From assembly GCA_019359325.1 (NCBI GenBank), contig JAHHHN010000001.1, forward strand, positions 372,001 to 436,000: 64,000 nucleotides of DNA. The letters are read 5' to 3'. The number at the start of each line of letters is the position of its first letter. Position 1 is the first letter of the stretch. Of the stretch, positions 1-9,334 are shown piece by piece. The notes beneath the pieces were generated by a model. That model searched no databases. It was given only the letters and a program-made list of their open reading frames with translations, and had not been told where the DNA came from. Origin of the DNA: Mojavia pulchra JT2-VF2. Its GTDB lineage: Bacteria > Cyanobacteriota > Cyanobacteriia > Cyanobacteriales > Nostocaceae. Position numbers and translations under genes: made by a program.

Positions 1-124
1 TAAGGCTTACCGTAGGGTTGGGTGCATACTTCAAGGCGGTAATGCTTATTTATGAGAGGCTGCAACAACGCGAATGCGTCTATGTTTATCTAGCCGCATC
101 CTTCTTACTGTTGGCGAAAGTATT

Positions 125-226
125 GCGTATAAGACAATACAGTTCAGATAAGTCTGTTTTTTCTTCCCCCTGTTCCCTTGCCTCCATAGAGGAACTTTCT
201 TAACTGAACCGTATTGGCGTATAAGA
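125..226. mobile_element. 82-bp MITE-like element with 10-bp target duplication
   Basis: An 18-bp inverted repeat (left end 135-152, right end 199-216, 16 of 18 bases paired; core caatacRgttcag) encloses about 46 bp of T/C-rich sequence. The decamer gcgtataaga stands directly outside both ends, at 125-134 and 217-226, without mismatch, as expected of a target-site duplication. There is no room for a transposase, so the element would be non-autonomous. A related end sequence (ttaattgaaccgtatt) occurs alone near 41336-41351. Confidence 0.8.
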
Positions 227-263
227 AGCATTTTTCTACAGTCTAGAACGCAAAAAGCACAAA

Positions 264-287
264 AGAAAAAACAGGCAATTTGCCTGT
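264..287 (-). terminator. Rho-independent terminator after petA
   Basis: Read on the minus strand, the palindrome acaggcaaattgcctgt is followed by a run of T about 30 bp after the petA stop codon. It would end the petC-petA transcript. Confidence 0.75.
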
Positions 288-314
288 CCTTAAATTAATT
301 AATTAGCAAAGAAT

Positions 315-1316
315 TTAGAAATTCATTTCTGCTGCTTGGACTTTCTCAACCTGCCTCTTCTTCAAGACCAGCATGACTTGAGCCAACATTACAAGTGCAA
401 TGAATGCAATTAACCCTTTGATTCTATTAGCATCTTGCAATACAATCTCTGCATCTTGTTGACCAAATCCACCAACGTTAGGATTGTTGGTTAAAGCATC
501 ACCTGCTTTTACTGCTTGCCCCTCAGAAACAATCAGTTCTGGCCCTAAAGCAATCGTATCAGAGACAACTTCACCAGAGTCGGTTTTGATGCTTACAGCA
601 TACTTAACGTTACCGTCTTCATCTTCTTCTTTAGCAATCTTGCTAATTGTGCCAGTAGCCGAAGCGCTGTAAACAGAGTTGTTGCTCTTCTCACCAGTTG
701 GGTAAACTTGTCCGCGTCCCCGGTTTGCACCTAAGTGAACTGAATATTTACCGAAGTGGATGTTTTTATCGGTTGCGGGGTTAGGCGAAAGAACTGGGAA
801 GACGATTTCCTGATACTGTTCACCTGGTAGGGGGCCGACGATGACAACGTTGTCTTTATCTTCACTGTAGGGTTGGAAGAAAACATCGCCGACTTCTTCC
901 TTTAACTCCTCAGAAATACGTTCTTCAGGAGCAATCTTGAAGCCTTCGGGTAGCATCAATACCGCACCGACGTTTAAGCCGACTTTGGAGCCATCAGCAC
1001 CAACCTGCTGCAAGCTGGTATCGTAGGGGATTTTCACTACTGCTTTAAACACAGTATCAGGTAGCACTGATTGGGGAACTTCCACTTCTGCCGGCTTTGC
1101 TGCTAGGTGACAGTTGGCACAAACGATTCGCCCAGTTGGTTCGCGGGGTGTTTCTGGATAGGTTTGCTGTGCCCAGAAAGGATAGGCAGCAGCAGCTTGG
1201 GGAAGGGCTAGATCGCTGGTGAAGAAAAATGTCACGGTAGCGATCGCTATGAGCAATGTTTTTACTATTGCTCTAGTACTGCGAGTTAACCTCGCTGTTG
1301 TAAAAGCATTTCTCAT
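315..1316 (-). CDS. petA: Cytochrome f (apocytochrome f precursor)
   Basis: This is the c-type cytochrome of the cytochrome b6f complex. It passes electrons from the Rieske protein to plastocyanin or cytochrome c6 on the lumenal side of the thylakoid. The 333-aa length is normal. Residues 1-44 form a signal peptide with a hydrophobic core at about 20-33. The mature chain should begin at Tyr45 (YPFWAQQ), whose amino group is the axial haem ligand in this family. The haem-binding motif CANCH is at 66-70. A single membrane anchor lies at about 301-318, followed by a basic stromal tail. It follows petC by 133 bp on the same strand, the usual petCA order in cyanobacteria, and is closed by a hairpin terminator. 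Confidence 0.98.
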   Translation of the reverse strand: MRNAFTTARLTRSTRAIVKTLLIAIATVTFFFTSDLALPQAAAAYPFWAQQTYPETPREPTGRIVCANCHLAAKPAEVEVPQSVLPDTVFKAVVKIPYDTSLQQVGADGSKVGLNVGAVLMLPEGFKIAPEERISEELKEEVGDVFFQPYSEDKDNVVIVGPLPGEQYQEIVFPVLSPNPATDKNIHFGKYSVHLGANRGRGQVYPTGEKSNNSVYSASATGTISKIAKEEDEDGNVKYAVSIKTDSGEVVSDTIALGPELIVSEGQAVKAGDALTNNPNVGGFGQQDAEIVLQDANRIKGLIAFIALVMLAQVMLVLKKRQVEKVQAAEMNF

Positions 1317-1344
1317 CTCTGTAGGGGCAACGATTCTCTCATAA

Positions 1345-1393
1345 ATTAGTCATTGGTTATTAGTCATTGGTCGTTAGTTATTAGTTATTAGTC
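1345..1393. repeat. Short tandem repeat between petC and petA
   Basis: About seven degenerate heptamers of the type ttagtca / ttggtta fill a third of the petC-petA spacer. They are typical of the short tandemly repeated repetitive sequences of Nostoc-type genomes. No promoter is evident here. Confidence 0.6.
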
Positions 1394-1449
1394 AAGAGCC
1401 TAAATTTATACTCTTGACTTTCAACTTAGAGCTAACAACTCAGCACTGA

Positions 1450-1989
1450 TTAAGCCCACCAAGGTGCATCGCCGGTGCGGAAGTCGGTTTCATTCCAAGG
1501 AGTTAAGACAACTTTGTCGTCTTCTACTTTGGTATGCGCCAAAGGCAAAGAAAGCGGTGCTGGGCCCCGGACAACCTTACCAGTTGCGTCATATTGGGAA
1601 CCGTGACAAGGACATTTAAACTTGTTCTCAGCCACATTCCAGGGGACAACACAACCTAAGTGGGTGCAGATGGCATTAATACCGTAATCGCCGATCGCTT
1701 CTTTGCTTTCTACTACAAGATAAGTCGGGTCGCCCTTGAGTCCCTGAACTAGGGAGCGATCGCCTACATTATGGCTTGCTAGAAATTTACTGACGCTAAC
1801 ATCGTTGCCCAGTTCATCTTTTGCCGTTGTACCGCCACCAGTGCCACCTGTAGCAGGTGGAATAAAATACTTGACAACGGGATACAATGCACCCAGAGCC
1901 ACTCCAGTGACGGTTCCAAAAGTGAGCAGATTCATGAATTGACGACGCCCCATATCGGGCACGTCTGCTGATTCAGAAAATTGAGCCAT
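1450..1989 (-). CDS. petC: Rieske iron-sulfur protein of cytochrome b6f
   Basis: This is the 2Fe-2S subunit that oxidises plastoquinol at the Qo site of cytochrome b6f. The 179-aa length is standard. The N-terminus has the twin-arginine motif GRRQFMN (Arg15-Arg16) ahead of one membrane helix at about 22-42; it acts as an uncleaved Tat signal anchor in this family. A Gly-rich hinge (about 48-54) leads to the soluble domain. Cluster box I is CTHLGC at 108-113 and box II CPCHGS at 126-131, giving the two Cys and two His ligands and the disulfide. petA follows, and tatC, whose product exports Tat substrates, lies 0.9 kb away. Confidence 0.98.
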   Translation of the reverse strand: MAQFSESADVPDMGRRQFMNLLTFGTVTGVALGALYPVVKYFIPPATGGTGGGTTAKDELGNDVSVSKFLASHNVGDRSLVQGLKGDPTYLVVESKEAIGDYGINAICTHLGCVVPWNVAENKFKCPCHGSQYDATGKVVRGPAPLSLPLAHTKVEDDKVVLTPWNETDFRTGDAPWWA

Positions 1990-2219
1990 AATCTACGCGC
2001 TCTTTGTGTATTTTGTTAAGCATTTTGATAAGAGTACTAATAGTTAAGTAGCTCTTATCTGAGTCGAAATGCTAACGCCCACAAAAATGCCATACTTCTC
2101 TGTTCCAAGATATTTCTAGCATCTTTTCTGTTAGCATTACATTTCTTTATATCCTTATCATACTTGAGTTACGGAACTTAACATCATAACTAAATGTAAA
2201 ATTCAATCTAAGACAACCT

Positions 2220-2528
2220 ATGACAGGACAAGAATTACGTCAACTGTTGCTTGATAAGTGGGGACGCTCTTATGATGTCCAATTGCGCCGCTCCCAAGGC
2301 AAGATATTTCTGCAAGTAATGTGGAAATATTTAGAGCAAGCCTCTTTTCCCATGAGTGAAGATGAGTATCAAACCCATCTCGATACCATTGCCAGTTACC
2401 TTCATGCTTTAGGTGGGACAACACAAGTGCAAATATTTATTACACAAACACGCGATCGTCCGCGACTTGGCAAAGCTGTGAGCATTCCTCTTGATTTGGG
2501 TGAGCGTTCTTCAGAATGGATATTATGA
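2220..2528 (+). CDS. DUF3067 family protein
   Basis: This small soluble protein (102 aa) is of a family confined, as far as I know, to oxygenic phototrophs. It opens with TGQELRQLLLDKWGRSYDVQ and has a conserved middle (LQVMWKYLEQ.SFP) and end (RPRLGKAVSIPLDLGER), which fit DUF3067. No catalytic motif or membrane segment is visible. It is divergent from petC with 230 bp between the starts, so the two promoters share that gap. The function is unknown; the position beside petCA and tatC is the only hint. Confidence 0.8.
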   Translation: MTGQELRQLLLDKWGRSYDVQLRRSQGKIFLQVMWKYLEQASFPMSEDEYQTHLDTIASYLHALGGTTQVQIFITQTRDRPRLGKAVSIPLDLGERSSEWIL

Positions 2529-2859
2529 TTTGCTCTTATCTTTATACCTTGTCTATTAATAGCTTTAACAATAAGCTCATAATTTCTATATAGATTTTAA
2601 ATATAGGGCTTACTATAAATTTTTTTGCCAATAAAATATCCCTCTCTAGCAAAATTAAAGTAACTTCCTCATCATCTAGAATGATTCCTAATATCAACTA
2701 GTAATTAATAATTCGTAATCAAACAATTCAGATTTAATTTCGTAATTCATAATGACAAATAATATTGACAGGGTGCGAATCATCTTTATTGAAAATCACG
2801 AATTTATCCGTAGGATGAAAATTACGAATTACGAATTACGAATTATCAATTACGAATTA
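2529..2859. other. AT-rich spacer with attacga repeats
   Basis: There is no credible gene between DUF3067 and the end of tatC. The last 45 bp (about 2817-2861) are a heptamer-type repeat built on aattacg, and related sequence recurs at 2700-2750 in inverted form. No terminator hairpin for tatC was found. Confidence 0.6.
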
Positions 2860-3696
2860 TTATTTGCCTGTCAGCCTCACTAGACCAATACCACCGAAAT
2901 AAAGCCCTAGTACTGCTCCTGCTAAAAGACTTTGGGTCAGGGGGTCAGTTGAAGGTGTAAGGATGGCACCTAAAACAACTGCTCCTATAATCACGTAACG
3001 CCAACCCGAAAGCATTTGATTAGAAGAAACAATTCCCAAAGCACCTAGCAAAAGTTGGATTACAGGAATTTGAAATGCTAAACCAGTGCTGAATAACAAC
3101 AACAAAACAAATTCAAAATATTTTTCAATCGACCACAGTTGTTCTACTACATCTGCACCGTAACTGATAAAGAAGTTTAAAGCTGCGGGGATAAGGAGAA
3201 AATAAGCAAATACTAACCCTGCGGCAAACAGCACACTCGACCCCAAAACTACAGGCCCTAACAAGCGGCGTTCGCGGCGAGTGAGTCCGGGGAGAACAAA
3301 TTGGATAATTTGGAAAAGGATAAAGGGGCTAGAAATTAATAAGCCGCTGTAGGCTGCGACTTTCAGGGAAACAAAGAAATATTCTCCTGGCGCAAGTTGG
3401 AGAAATTTTATTCCTTGTGCGGGAACTTCCAATAGCTGGACAATTGGCCTGACGTAAAAGAAACAGCCGACAATACTTATTACGGACACAATTAGCGCAT
3501 AAAAAATTCGTTGTCGCAACTCCTCTAGGTGGTCGAAAAACGACATTTCGATTTCATCTGGCAACTCATCAAGAGGATCAATCTCTGAGTTGTCATATTC
3601 TTCCGTATCTATATCGGGAGAATTTGAGGCAGCTGCATCTGGGTATTCCCCTGGTGAATCGGATTGCGGTACAGTGTCTAAGTCTTGTGGCGTCAT
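2860..3696 (-). CDS. tatC: Twin-arginine translocase subunit TatC
   Basis: TatC is the multi-spanning core of the Tat system; it recognises twin-arginine signals of folded, cofactor-bearing proteins such as the Rieske protein. After a hydrophilic, acidic N-terminal stretch of about 50 residues comes the family signature [14 protein letters not shown] (51-64), followed by six predicted helices; the characteristic loop [16 protein letters not shown] is near 122-137. The length of 278 aa is slightly above the usual 240-260 because of the N-terminal extension. Translation could instead begin at Met51 (3546), where the conserved part starts. It lies in the same orientation as petC-petA, separated by a divergent gene. 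Confidence 0.95.
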   Translation of the reverse strand: MTPQDLDTVPQSDSPGEYPDAAASNSPDIDTEEYDNSEIDPLDELPDEIEMSFFDHLEELRQRIFYALIVSVISIVGCFFYVRPIVQLLEVPAQGIKFLQLAPGEYFFVSLKVAAYSGLLISSPFILFQIIQFVLPGLTRRERRLLGPVVLGSSVLFAAGLVFAYFLLIPAALNFFISYGADVVEQLWSIEKYFEFVLLLLFSTGLAFQIPVIQLLLGALGIVSSNQMLSGWRYVIIGAVVLGAILTPSTDPLTQSLLAGAVLGLYFGGIGLVRLTGK

Positions 3697-3859
3697 GAGT
3701 CAGCTATTAGGCAACATTTGTTAACTATTTTATCTGGGGAAGCAGCAAGCAAGACAGGTTTTTAGTTACTTTGCAACTTCGATAAATTTTTACCCAACAT
3801 CTTTTTCGTTAAAAATGTTAGGTTGACTTTTAAGTAAAAGGCTTGTGTCTCCTGATTAG

Positions 3860-4030
3860 GTAAGTTACCGAGGCAGCGCCTTCGGGGGGTTCCCATGAAA
3901 GTTCCTGCCCTACCGGAAGCCCTACGGGTGTCTACAAGTATGGTGTGAACGGACTGCCTCCCAGTTGTAGCGACTGCCGTTCCGTTATAGACGCGCGAAG
4001 GTAGGCTCCCGCACAGTGGTAAGTAGGGCG
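3860..4030. repeat. GC-rich patch of dispersed palindromic repeats
   Basis: The region between tatC and the lytic transglycosylase gene is much richer in G+C than its surroundings. It contains clustered short inverted repeats (ggcagcgccttcgggggg, ccctaccggaagccctacggg, and similar). This resembles the short dispersed repeats of Nostoc-type genomes. A 90-codon minus-strand frame spans it but has no protein-like composition. Confidence 0.5.
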
Positions 4031-4139
4031 GCACGGAGATAAAAGCGTGCTATGAGGTATTGCTCGCATCTAGCAAACTCTGCCGTCTTAGCTTTTGGAA
4101 TTTTTAGCTGATTTGCCTATTATTTTTTGCTTCAGCACA

Positions 4140-6335
4140 TTACTGCGTCGGCAATTTTGGGTGTGTCTTTGAGTATTGTCCTACTAAAGCAGAAATTTCT
4201 GGATTGTAAAGTCTTAAATAATTCCAATAGTTACCTAATACTTGACGGACATAATTTTTGGTTTCGTCAAAAGGAATTTTTTCGACAAATTCATCTGGAT
4301 CTTGTGTAGGCAAAGTTTGCAGCCATTTGGAAACATTACCTGGGCCAGCGTTATAACTAGCGATCGCTAACAGGGAGTTATTACTATATTGCTGATGCGT
4401 ATGATCCAGATACCAAGTCCCTAACATAACGTTATCGTTGGGATTTTCTAGGTTAATTGTTTTGAAATCCAACTTGATTTGGGGGGCAATCCATTTAGCT
4501 GTTGATGGTAATACTTGCATTAAGCCAGAGGCATTAGCAACAGATTTGGCTCTAGATTCAAACCGAGACTCTTGACGGATAAGAGCAGTCACTAATAAAG
4601 GATTGAGTTGGCGGTCAGTAGACCACTTTTCAATTTCTTGGAGATAAGGAAATGGATAACGGGCTTGCCAGTAAGTTACCTGTTGACTAAGAGTTTGATA
4701 TTGGGCTTGTTCTTCTGGTATTTCTCGGTCTTCCAATTTAGAAATTGTGTCAATTCCTAACTTATTTTCTCCCCTTACTAGCTGCATCAAGCCCTGAGTA
4801 AATTGTTCTGCAACTGTAGGCTGGTCTTTATTTTGGAATTCTGTCTCCCATTGCAACCAAGCATCACGGTCTTGACCGAGTAGATACAATTCTTTAAAAG
4901 TCTCAGAACCAGCGGTAGGCACAGGACGCTGAGGTGGGATAATTTCCGGGTTCATTTGGCGCAGGGTATTAAAGTTACCAACATTCAGCCCCAGAATTGC
5001 TGCCGATCGCCATGCATAGTAAGAGTAGGGAAATTCGCCAATTACATATTCATAAGCGGCTTTAGCTTCTTCCTGCTTTCCTAAGTTAGTTGCCCATTTA
5101 CCCACCCAAAAACCTGCTCTAGGAGCCAATATACTTTTTGGATTGTTAGTAGTAATTGGTTCTGCCCATTGCCAAGCACCTGCATAATCTCTAGCTTTTG
5201 CTTTTTCTTGGGCTATTTTCCAACGATACTCTGCCGCTTCGTCAGAATTTCCATATTTGGCTATGAGTAATTGCCATGCCTGCTCCGCTGACTGATTATC
5301 CTTGAGGGCTTGGAAAATTTTGGCTTTTTCTACGAGTGCCTTACCAGCTAAATCTGGAAATTGATTAATTACTTGATCAAGATAAGGCAGAGCATCTTTA
5401 CGGGTTTTTGCCATTTCTGCTAGACGCAGCAAGGCAGTCCCAGTTTCTTTAGCTTCTGGAAATTTTTGTACTAGTTGTTGATAAGTGGCGATCGCTTTTG
5501 CCTGTTCTTTGCCTGCTACTTGCAAACCGCGGCCAATACGGTAGAGGTTGCGAGCTGTCTTGGGTGCTCTGGCATAAGCTTTTGCTGCTTTTTCAAATTG
5601 ATTATTTGTCCAGTAAGCTGTACCGATAGTTTCCCAATCTTCAAGCTTGATAGTAAATTGCTTTGTTAGGTCATCCAATACCTCAACTATTCCTGGTTGA
5701 TCTGCGGCATATTTTGCCAAAATCAACTGTAATTGCGGCTGATTAGGATTTATTTGCAATCGCTGGCGGATAATTTCCCAAGTTAACGGATGAGAGGGAA
5801 ATTGAACGATCGCTATGTCCTGTAACTTCGGTTGAGCAATCAGATAAATCGCTTTAGCTGTGGCTGCTTCTTTGGGATACTGTTTGAATACTTTTTGTCT
5901 AAGATCTGAAGCTTTGCCGTCTTCGCCGAGCATATCCTGTGCTTGCGCCTGTTTCAGCAAAATGTAGGGAGCTAGGATAGGATAGTCTTTCTCTAGCCCT
6001 TCGAGTAAACTTAGCGCTTTTCTTGCTTGCGTTCTTTCAATGTAATCACTGGCCAATAGATAACGCGCACGGTTTCGGTCTGCCGAACGAGAATTTTGGG
6101 CGATCTGTGCTAATTTTGCCGCCCGTTCTGGCAGAGATTGTGATATCAGCGGGTAAACGGCTGATGTAGCTTTTGTTGCTTCAGATATTTGCTCAGAGTG
6201 ATTACTGCCATGTTTTAGCCATTGCCCCAAGGATTTCCCAATCTCAGGTGCTGAAACCATTGCCCCGGCTAAAAAGGCGGCTAGCCCTGCCCCGGCAATT
6301 ATAGGAATTGGATTTTTTTTTAGCTGCTTCAGCAT
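4140..6335 (-). CDS. Soluble lytic transglycosylase (Slt70 type)
   Basis: This is a murein lytic transglycosylase, which cleaves the MurNAc-GlcNAc bond to form 1,6-anhydro ends. The N-terminus has a membrane anchor or signal (about 11-28). A long alpha-helical superhelix of TPR-like repeats fills about 70-560. The C-terminal Slt domain starts at about 569: the catalytic glutamate is Glu589 in ALIRQESRFESRA, followed by ASGLMQVLPSTA and ASYNAGPGNVSKW, all family hallmarks. The 731-aa length is close to that of cyanobacterial Slt proteins. It stands alone on the minus strand, and its substrate is the periplasmic peptidoglycan. No lipobox was seen, so it is probably anchored by the N-terminal helix. 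Confidence 0.92.
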   Translation of the reverse strand: MLKQLKKNPIPIIAGAGLAAFLAGAMVSAPEIGKSLGQWLKHGSNHSEQISEATKATSAVYPLISQSLPERAAKLAQIAQNSRSADRNRARYLLASDYIERTQARKALSLLEGLEKDYPILAPYILLKQAQAQDMLGEDGKASDLRQKVFKQYPKEAATAKAIYLIAQPKLQDIAIVQFPSHPLTWEIIRQRLQINPNQPQLQLILAKYAADQPGIVEVLDDLTKQFTIKLEDWETIGTAYWTNNQFEKAAKAYARAPKTARNLYRIGRGLQVAGKEQAKAIATYQQLVQKFPEAKETGTALLRLAEMAKTRKDALPYLDQVINQFPDLAGKALVEKAKIFQALKDNQSAEQAWQLLIAKYGNSDEAAEYRWKIAQEKAKARDYAGAWQWAEPITTNNPKSILAPRAGFWVGKWATNLGKQEEAKAAYEYVIGEFPYSYYAWRSAAILGLNVGNFNTLRQMNPEIIPPQRPVPTAGSETFKELYLLGQDRDAWLQWETEFQNKDQPTVAEQFTQGLMQLVRGENKLGIDTISKLEDREIPEEQAQYQTLSQQVTYWQARYPFPYLQEIEKWSTDRQLNPLLVTALIRQESRFESRAKSVANASGLMQVLPSTAKWIAPQIKLDFKTINLENPNDNVMLGTWYLDHTHQQYSNNSLLAIASYNAGPGNVSKWLQTLPTQDPDEFVEKIPFDETKNYVRQVLGNYWNYLRLYNPEISALVGQYSKTHPKLPTQ

Positions 6336-6896
6336 TGATACTCGCTGAAAATTTTAGATTAATTTCTTGAAACTTTAACATTACTCATGGGCAATGTTGC
6401 CACTTTTTCATTTTTGGTTTTTAATTTTGTAACAAACAGTGCAATTTTATCAATTCTAGCTTTTTCGGGTGCTGGGCTTTGTTTTAGCGCCTACTTTATT
6501 CTATGGCATCTATCTATAAGGATATAATGCTCTAATTTTAGGTGAGCAGATAACGATTGCGTGCCTTTAATAATCCTAAACACACGTTTTTCCTTGATTT
6601 TTTTATATATTATTTCATCATTTACCCTGCTGCCAAAACCCTTGTGTTTCTTATATATTAAAGCGCAATTATGCTATTAAAATCCAAAATAAATATAAAT
6701 TATATATTTTATTATCAGTGTATTAAAACCAAGAGACAGATGAAACCCAAATTCACGGCTAAAAGTTTATTTTACGCCTCGGTCGCAAAGACGCAAAGAA
6801 GAACGTAAAAAAGGCTTTTACAAAAGGTATTGTAAATATTTTTAAAATTTGACAAATAGCAATTACGTGTATGAGAATTTCCTGAGTGCAGTTAAT
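6336..6896. other. AT-rich intergenic region without gene
   Basis: This is about 560 bp of very AT-rich sequence upstream of the transglycosylase gene. At 6775-6805 there is a piece reading cctcggtcgcaaagacgcaaag, a motif often dispersed in these genomes. I see no ORF, tRNA or clear promoter. Confidence 0.5.
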
Positions 6897-6925
6897 AAAA
6901 ATCCCCCGTATTTTAACCAGGGGAT
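6897..6925 (-). terminator. Terminator of the FAD hydroxylase gene
   Basis: On the minus strand atcccc, a 12-nt loop and gggggat are followed by TTTT, right after the stop codon of the hydroxylase gene. Confidence 0.75.
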
Positions 6926-6929
6926 GAAT

Positions 6930-8189
6930 TTAACGTTTTGCTAATTCTGGAGTACGCCCCTTCAAACCGATCATTAACTTGAGAATAAATATTTTGAGTG
7001 CAGGCACTCGCCGCACAATCGATAAACCGATACGGCGAACTATTAACACAGGTAAGAAGTTATTAGAAAACATCCGATCTAACAAATCGGTGAAACCTAA
7101 AATTGTCAGGTTCTCTCGCTGACGCCAGCGTTCATAACGTTTGAGTATCCTAATGTTGCCAATATCTTCACTAGCTGCGTTTGCTGTTTGTAGCACTTGC
7201 GCTAAAGCAGCTGCATCTCGAATCCCCAGATTTAAACCTTGTCCACCAACGGGATGACAATTGTGTGCTGCATCACCAATTAATGCCAATCGGGGTAAGA
7301 CATAGCGATCGCTTTGCATGAGTTGTACTGGAAAAATAAAGCGATCGCCCAATAATTTCAACTTACCCATCTGATTGCCATAACGACGAGTTAGTTCTGC
7401 TAAAAATTGCTCATCATCTAAGGCACATAAGGCTTTTGCTTCTTCGTGCGGTGCTGTCCATACAATGCGGCAGCGGTTCCCTGGTAAAGGTAAAATCGCA
7501 AATGGCCCACTAGTCCAGAATTTTTCGTAGGCAGTATTGTTGTGGGGTTTTTCTGGCTGAACAAAGGCTACAATGCAGGACTGCCAATATTTCCAACCCA
7601 AGGTTTTAATACCCGCAGCTTGGCGAATAGGCGATCGCGCCCCATCTGCGGCTACCAATAATTTACTTCGGACTGTTCGGATCTCCTCAGCCACCTTAAT
7701 ATCTATGGCTACTATGTCCTGGTGATACTCTGTGTTTACCACCTCAGCGGGACATAAGTACGTTACATTTGGACAATCTTGGACAAACTCCTGCAAGGGC
7801 TGCAACAGCGCTTGGTGTTCCGCCACATAACCCAACTCTGGCGTACCTAAATCTGCTGTTTCAAATTCTACCACCTCGGAATAATCAGCATCAGAAAGGC
7901 GAACACGGCTATATTTGGCGATTTGAGGCAGAATTTTGTCCCAAATTCCAATTCCCTGATAAATTAGCGCCGACAGCATATGAATCGCGTATGCTTGTCC
8001 TTTGGCTACTGCTGCTGATACTACTTTGGCTTCAACCAGGAGTATAGTCAAGCCGGAATCTTTTAAAGCAGAGGCTAGGGTTAATCCAATAATCCCGCCG
8101 CCTACAATTACCAAATCATAATCATATCCCCGTTTGTCTGTTGGTGTTTGGGGAGGGTTTAAGGTTTGAGCAAGCTGTGTTAGCGGCAT
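6930..8189 (-). CDS. FAD-dependent hydroxylase (UbiH/COQ6 family)
   Basis: This is a flavoprotein monooxygenase of the UbiH/VisC/COQ6 type, 419 aa. The Rossmann fingerprint VIVGGGIIGLTLASAL is at 28-43 and the second FAD motif LIGDAAHNCHPVGGQGLNLG lies around 305-325. Such enzymes hydroxylate aromatic rings of ubiquinone. Cyanobacteria lack ubiquinone, so a role in plastoquinone or another aromatic pathway is likely but not shown here. It is monocistronic with its own terminator. A salicylate-hydroxylase-like activity cannot be excluded. Confidence 0.85.
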   Translation of the reverse strand: MPLTQLAQTLNPPQTPTDKRGYDYDLVIVGGGIIGLTLASALKDSGLTILLVEAKVVSAAVAKGQAYAIHMLSALIYQGIGIWDKILPQIAKYSRVRLSDADYSEVVEFETADLGTPELGYVAEHQALLQPLQEFVQDCPNVTYLCPAEVVNTEYHQDIVAIDIKVAEEIRTVRSKLLVAADGARSPIRQAAGIKTLGWKYWQSCIVAFVQPEKPHNNTAYEKFWTSGPFAILPLPGNRCRIVWTAPHEEAKALCALDDEQFLAELTRRYGNQMGKLKLLGDRFIFPVQLMQSDRYVLPRLALIGDAAHNCHPVGGQGLNLGIRDAAALAQVLQTANAASEDIGNIRILKRYERWRQRENLTILGFTDLLDRMFSNNFLPVLIVRRIGLSIVRRVPALKIFILKLMIGLKGRTPELAKR

Positions 8190-8307
8190 TGTTAAGACAA
8201 ATTACAGCATCTTAACTATTATTCTTACGCGATCAGGCGGTCTAGAGCAAGTTAATCGGGTTGAATATACGATTCCTATTTAATTTTTGAACATATACGT
8301 AGCAGTA

Positions 8308-8577
8308 GTAGGGTGAGCAATGCCCACCTAGCCCTGTCAAGGTGACATTAAAGCATCTCTAAAAATGTCAAAAATTGCGTATCGATTGAGGTAACGGTCA
8401 ATTTGACATTTAATCCGTCACTTCTTGCCAAGCACCAATTATCAATAAAATAAAATTGTTGACAAAAATGATGATTTCTAACAAGCCCCAATGCGATCGC
8501 AAAAAATAATTTGACCGAAATCAAGGTTTTTGGGATACTTGTAACCACCTTGGCAGGGCTAGCATTGCCCACCCTAC
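8308..8577. mobile_element. 270-bp inverted-repeat element (MITE-like)
   Basis: The ends are long imperfect inverted repeats. The left end reads gtagggtgagcaatgccc and continues ctagccctgtcaaggtg; the right end, in reverse complement, reads gtagggtgggcaatg and continues ctagccctgccaaggtgg. The left copy has about 6 extra bases. The interior is AT-rich and non-coding. No clear target duplication is visible. A short palindrome of related sequence (gggcaatgccc) occurs at about 9188. Confidence 0.7.
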
Positions 8578-8689
8578 ACTTGAAGCTCAAAAAAACTATT
8601 GAGAACTGAAATAAGCATTGCTTCTAGATATTGCTTATAACTTAATTGATTTACTTGATTTTGGTAGTCTTCGTAAACTAAGAACTACA

Positions 8690-8719
8690 AAAAGCCTACT
8701 ACCAATGGCAGCAGGCTTA
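8690..8719 (-). terminator. Strong intrinsic terminator of candidate ncRNA
   Basis: On the minus strand aagcctgctgcc and ggtagtaggctt form a 12-bp stem (including G-U pairs) around a 3-nt loop, followed by a run of T. The nearest upstream protein gene on this strand ends about 615 bp before it, so it most probably serves the small RNA described here. Confidence 0.75.
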
Positions 8720-8907
8720 AATGGTATAGTGTGTAGTTACGGGAAAATCAAAAATAAATCATATATCTGTTAGGCAAGGAAGTTAGCAGTAACTATTTCT
8801 TCATTAAGGCAGCTACATAGTAGCCTCAAATCGGAGGGCAGCAAGAGATGGAGCCAGGATTTAAGCTCAAGCTAACTTCTCTATTTGAGATTTTTCATCT
8901 CATGAAG
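8690..8907 (-). ncRNA. Candidate structured small RNA, about 218 nt
   Basis: A promoter-like element (8914-8941) and a strong terminator (8690-8719) bracket this non-coding stretch. In between, the RNA can fold: a 5' hairpin gagat-gaaaa-atctc (complement of 8887-8901); a perfect 9-bp long-range helix pairing gaagttagc (complement of 8871-8879) with gctaacttc (complement of 8779-8787); and an inner stem-loop around ggctactatgtagc. The long closing helix around a roughly 80-nt internal domain recalls 6S RNA in size and layout. I cannot confirm identity with 6S or any other known family from sequence alone. No ORF of plausible length lies on either strand. Confidence 0.55.
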
Positions 8908-8913
8908 CAACAG

Positions 8914-8941
8914 ACTATAACAGTATGGCAAAAGGGTGCAA
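8914..8941 (-). promoter_or_regulatory. Sigma-70-type promoter of candidate ncRNA
   Basis: On the minus strand the -35 is TTGCAC (8941-8936), the spacer 16 bp, and the -10 TATAGT (8919-8914). This is near consensus, and predicted transcription starts at about 8907. Confidence 0.55.
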
Positions 8942-9334
8942 AATTATCTTGTTATTTTTGTAAATTTTCTATGTAGTTTTCTAATGTTTTCTCTGTCCAA
9001 ATAATTTTGACTGGTAGCTACCTCATTTGACAGCGCACTATATTTATATCAATTAAATATTTATCAGCTAAGGTTCAATTAATACTATTTCATACTCATG
9101 TAGCTACAAATAGAAAGTAAAAAAATAGCTGAGGAATCGGGTTTTGTTTTTGAAAAAATTTCCTACTCTTAAAGCTTAAATGTAGGTTGGGCAATGCCCA
9201 ACACCAAATGCTTCAAAGGATCGCGGCGTTCCTCCACAACCAATTAAGAATCTGGTTAGGGAGGGACGCCGCTTTGGGATTCTTGACTTTTAAGATGTTC
9301 TTACAGGATTAGGTATGGTTTTGAATCCCCGTCC

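Noticed and set aside
3762-4034. 90-codon minus-strand frame between tatC and the transglycosylase gene
   Set aside because: It is made of GC-rich dispersed palindromes, its amino-acid composition is not protein-like and it has no recognisable start region.
8348-8590. 80-codon minus-strand frame
   Set aside because: It lies almost wholly inside the 270-bp inverted-repeat element and reads through one of its ends.
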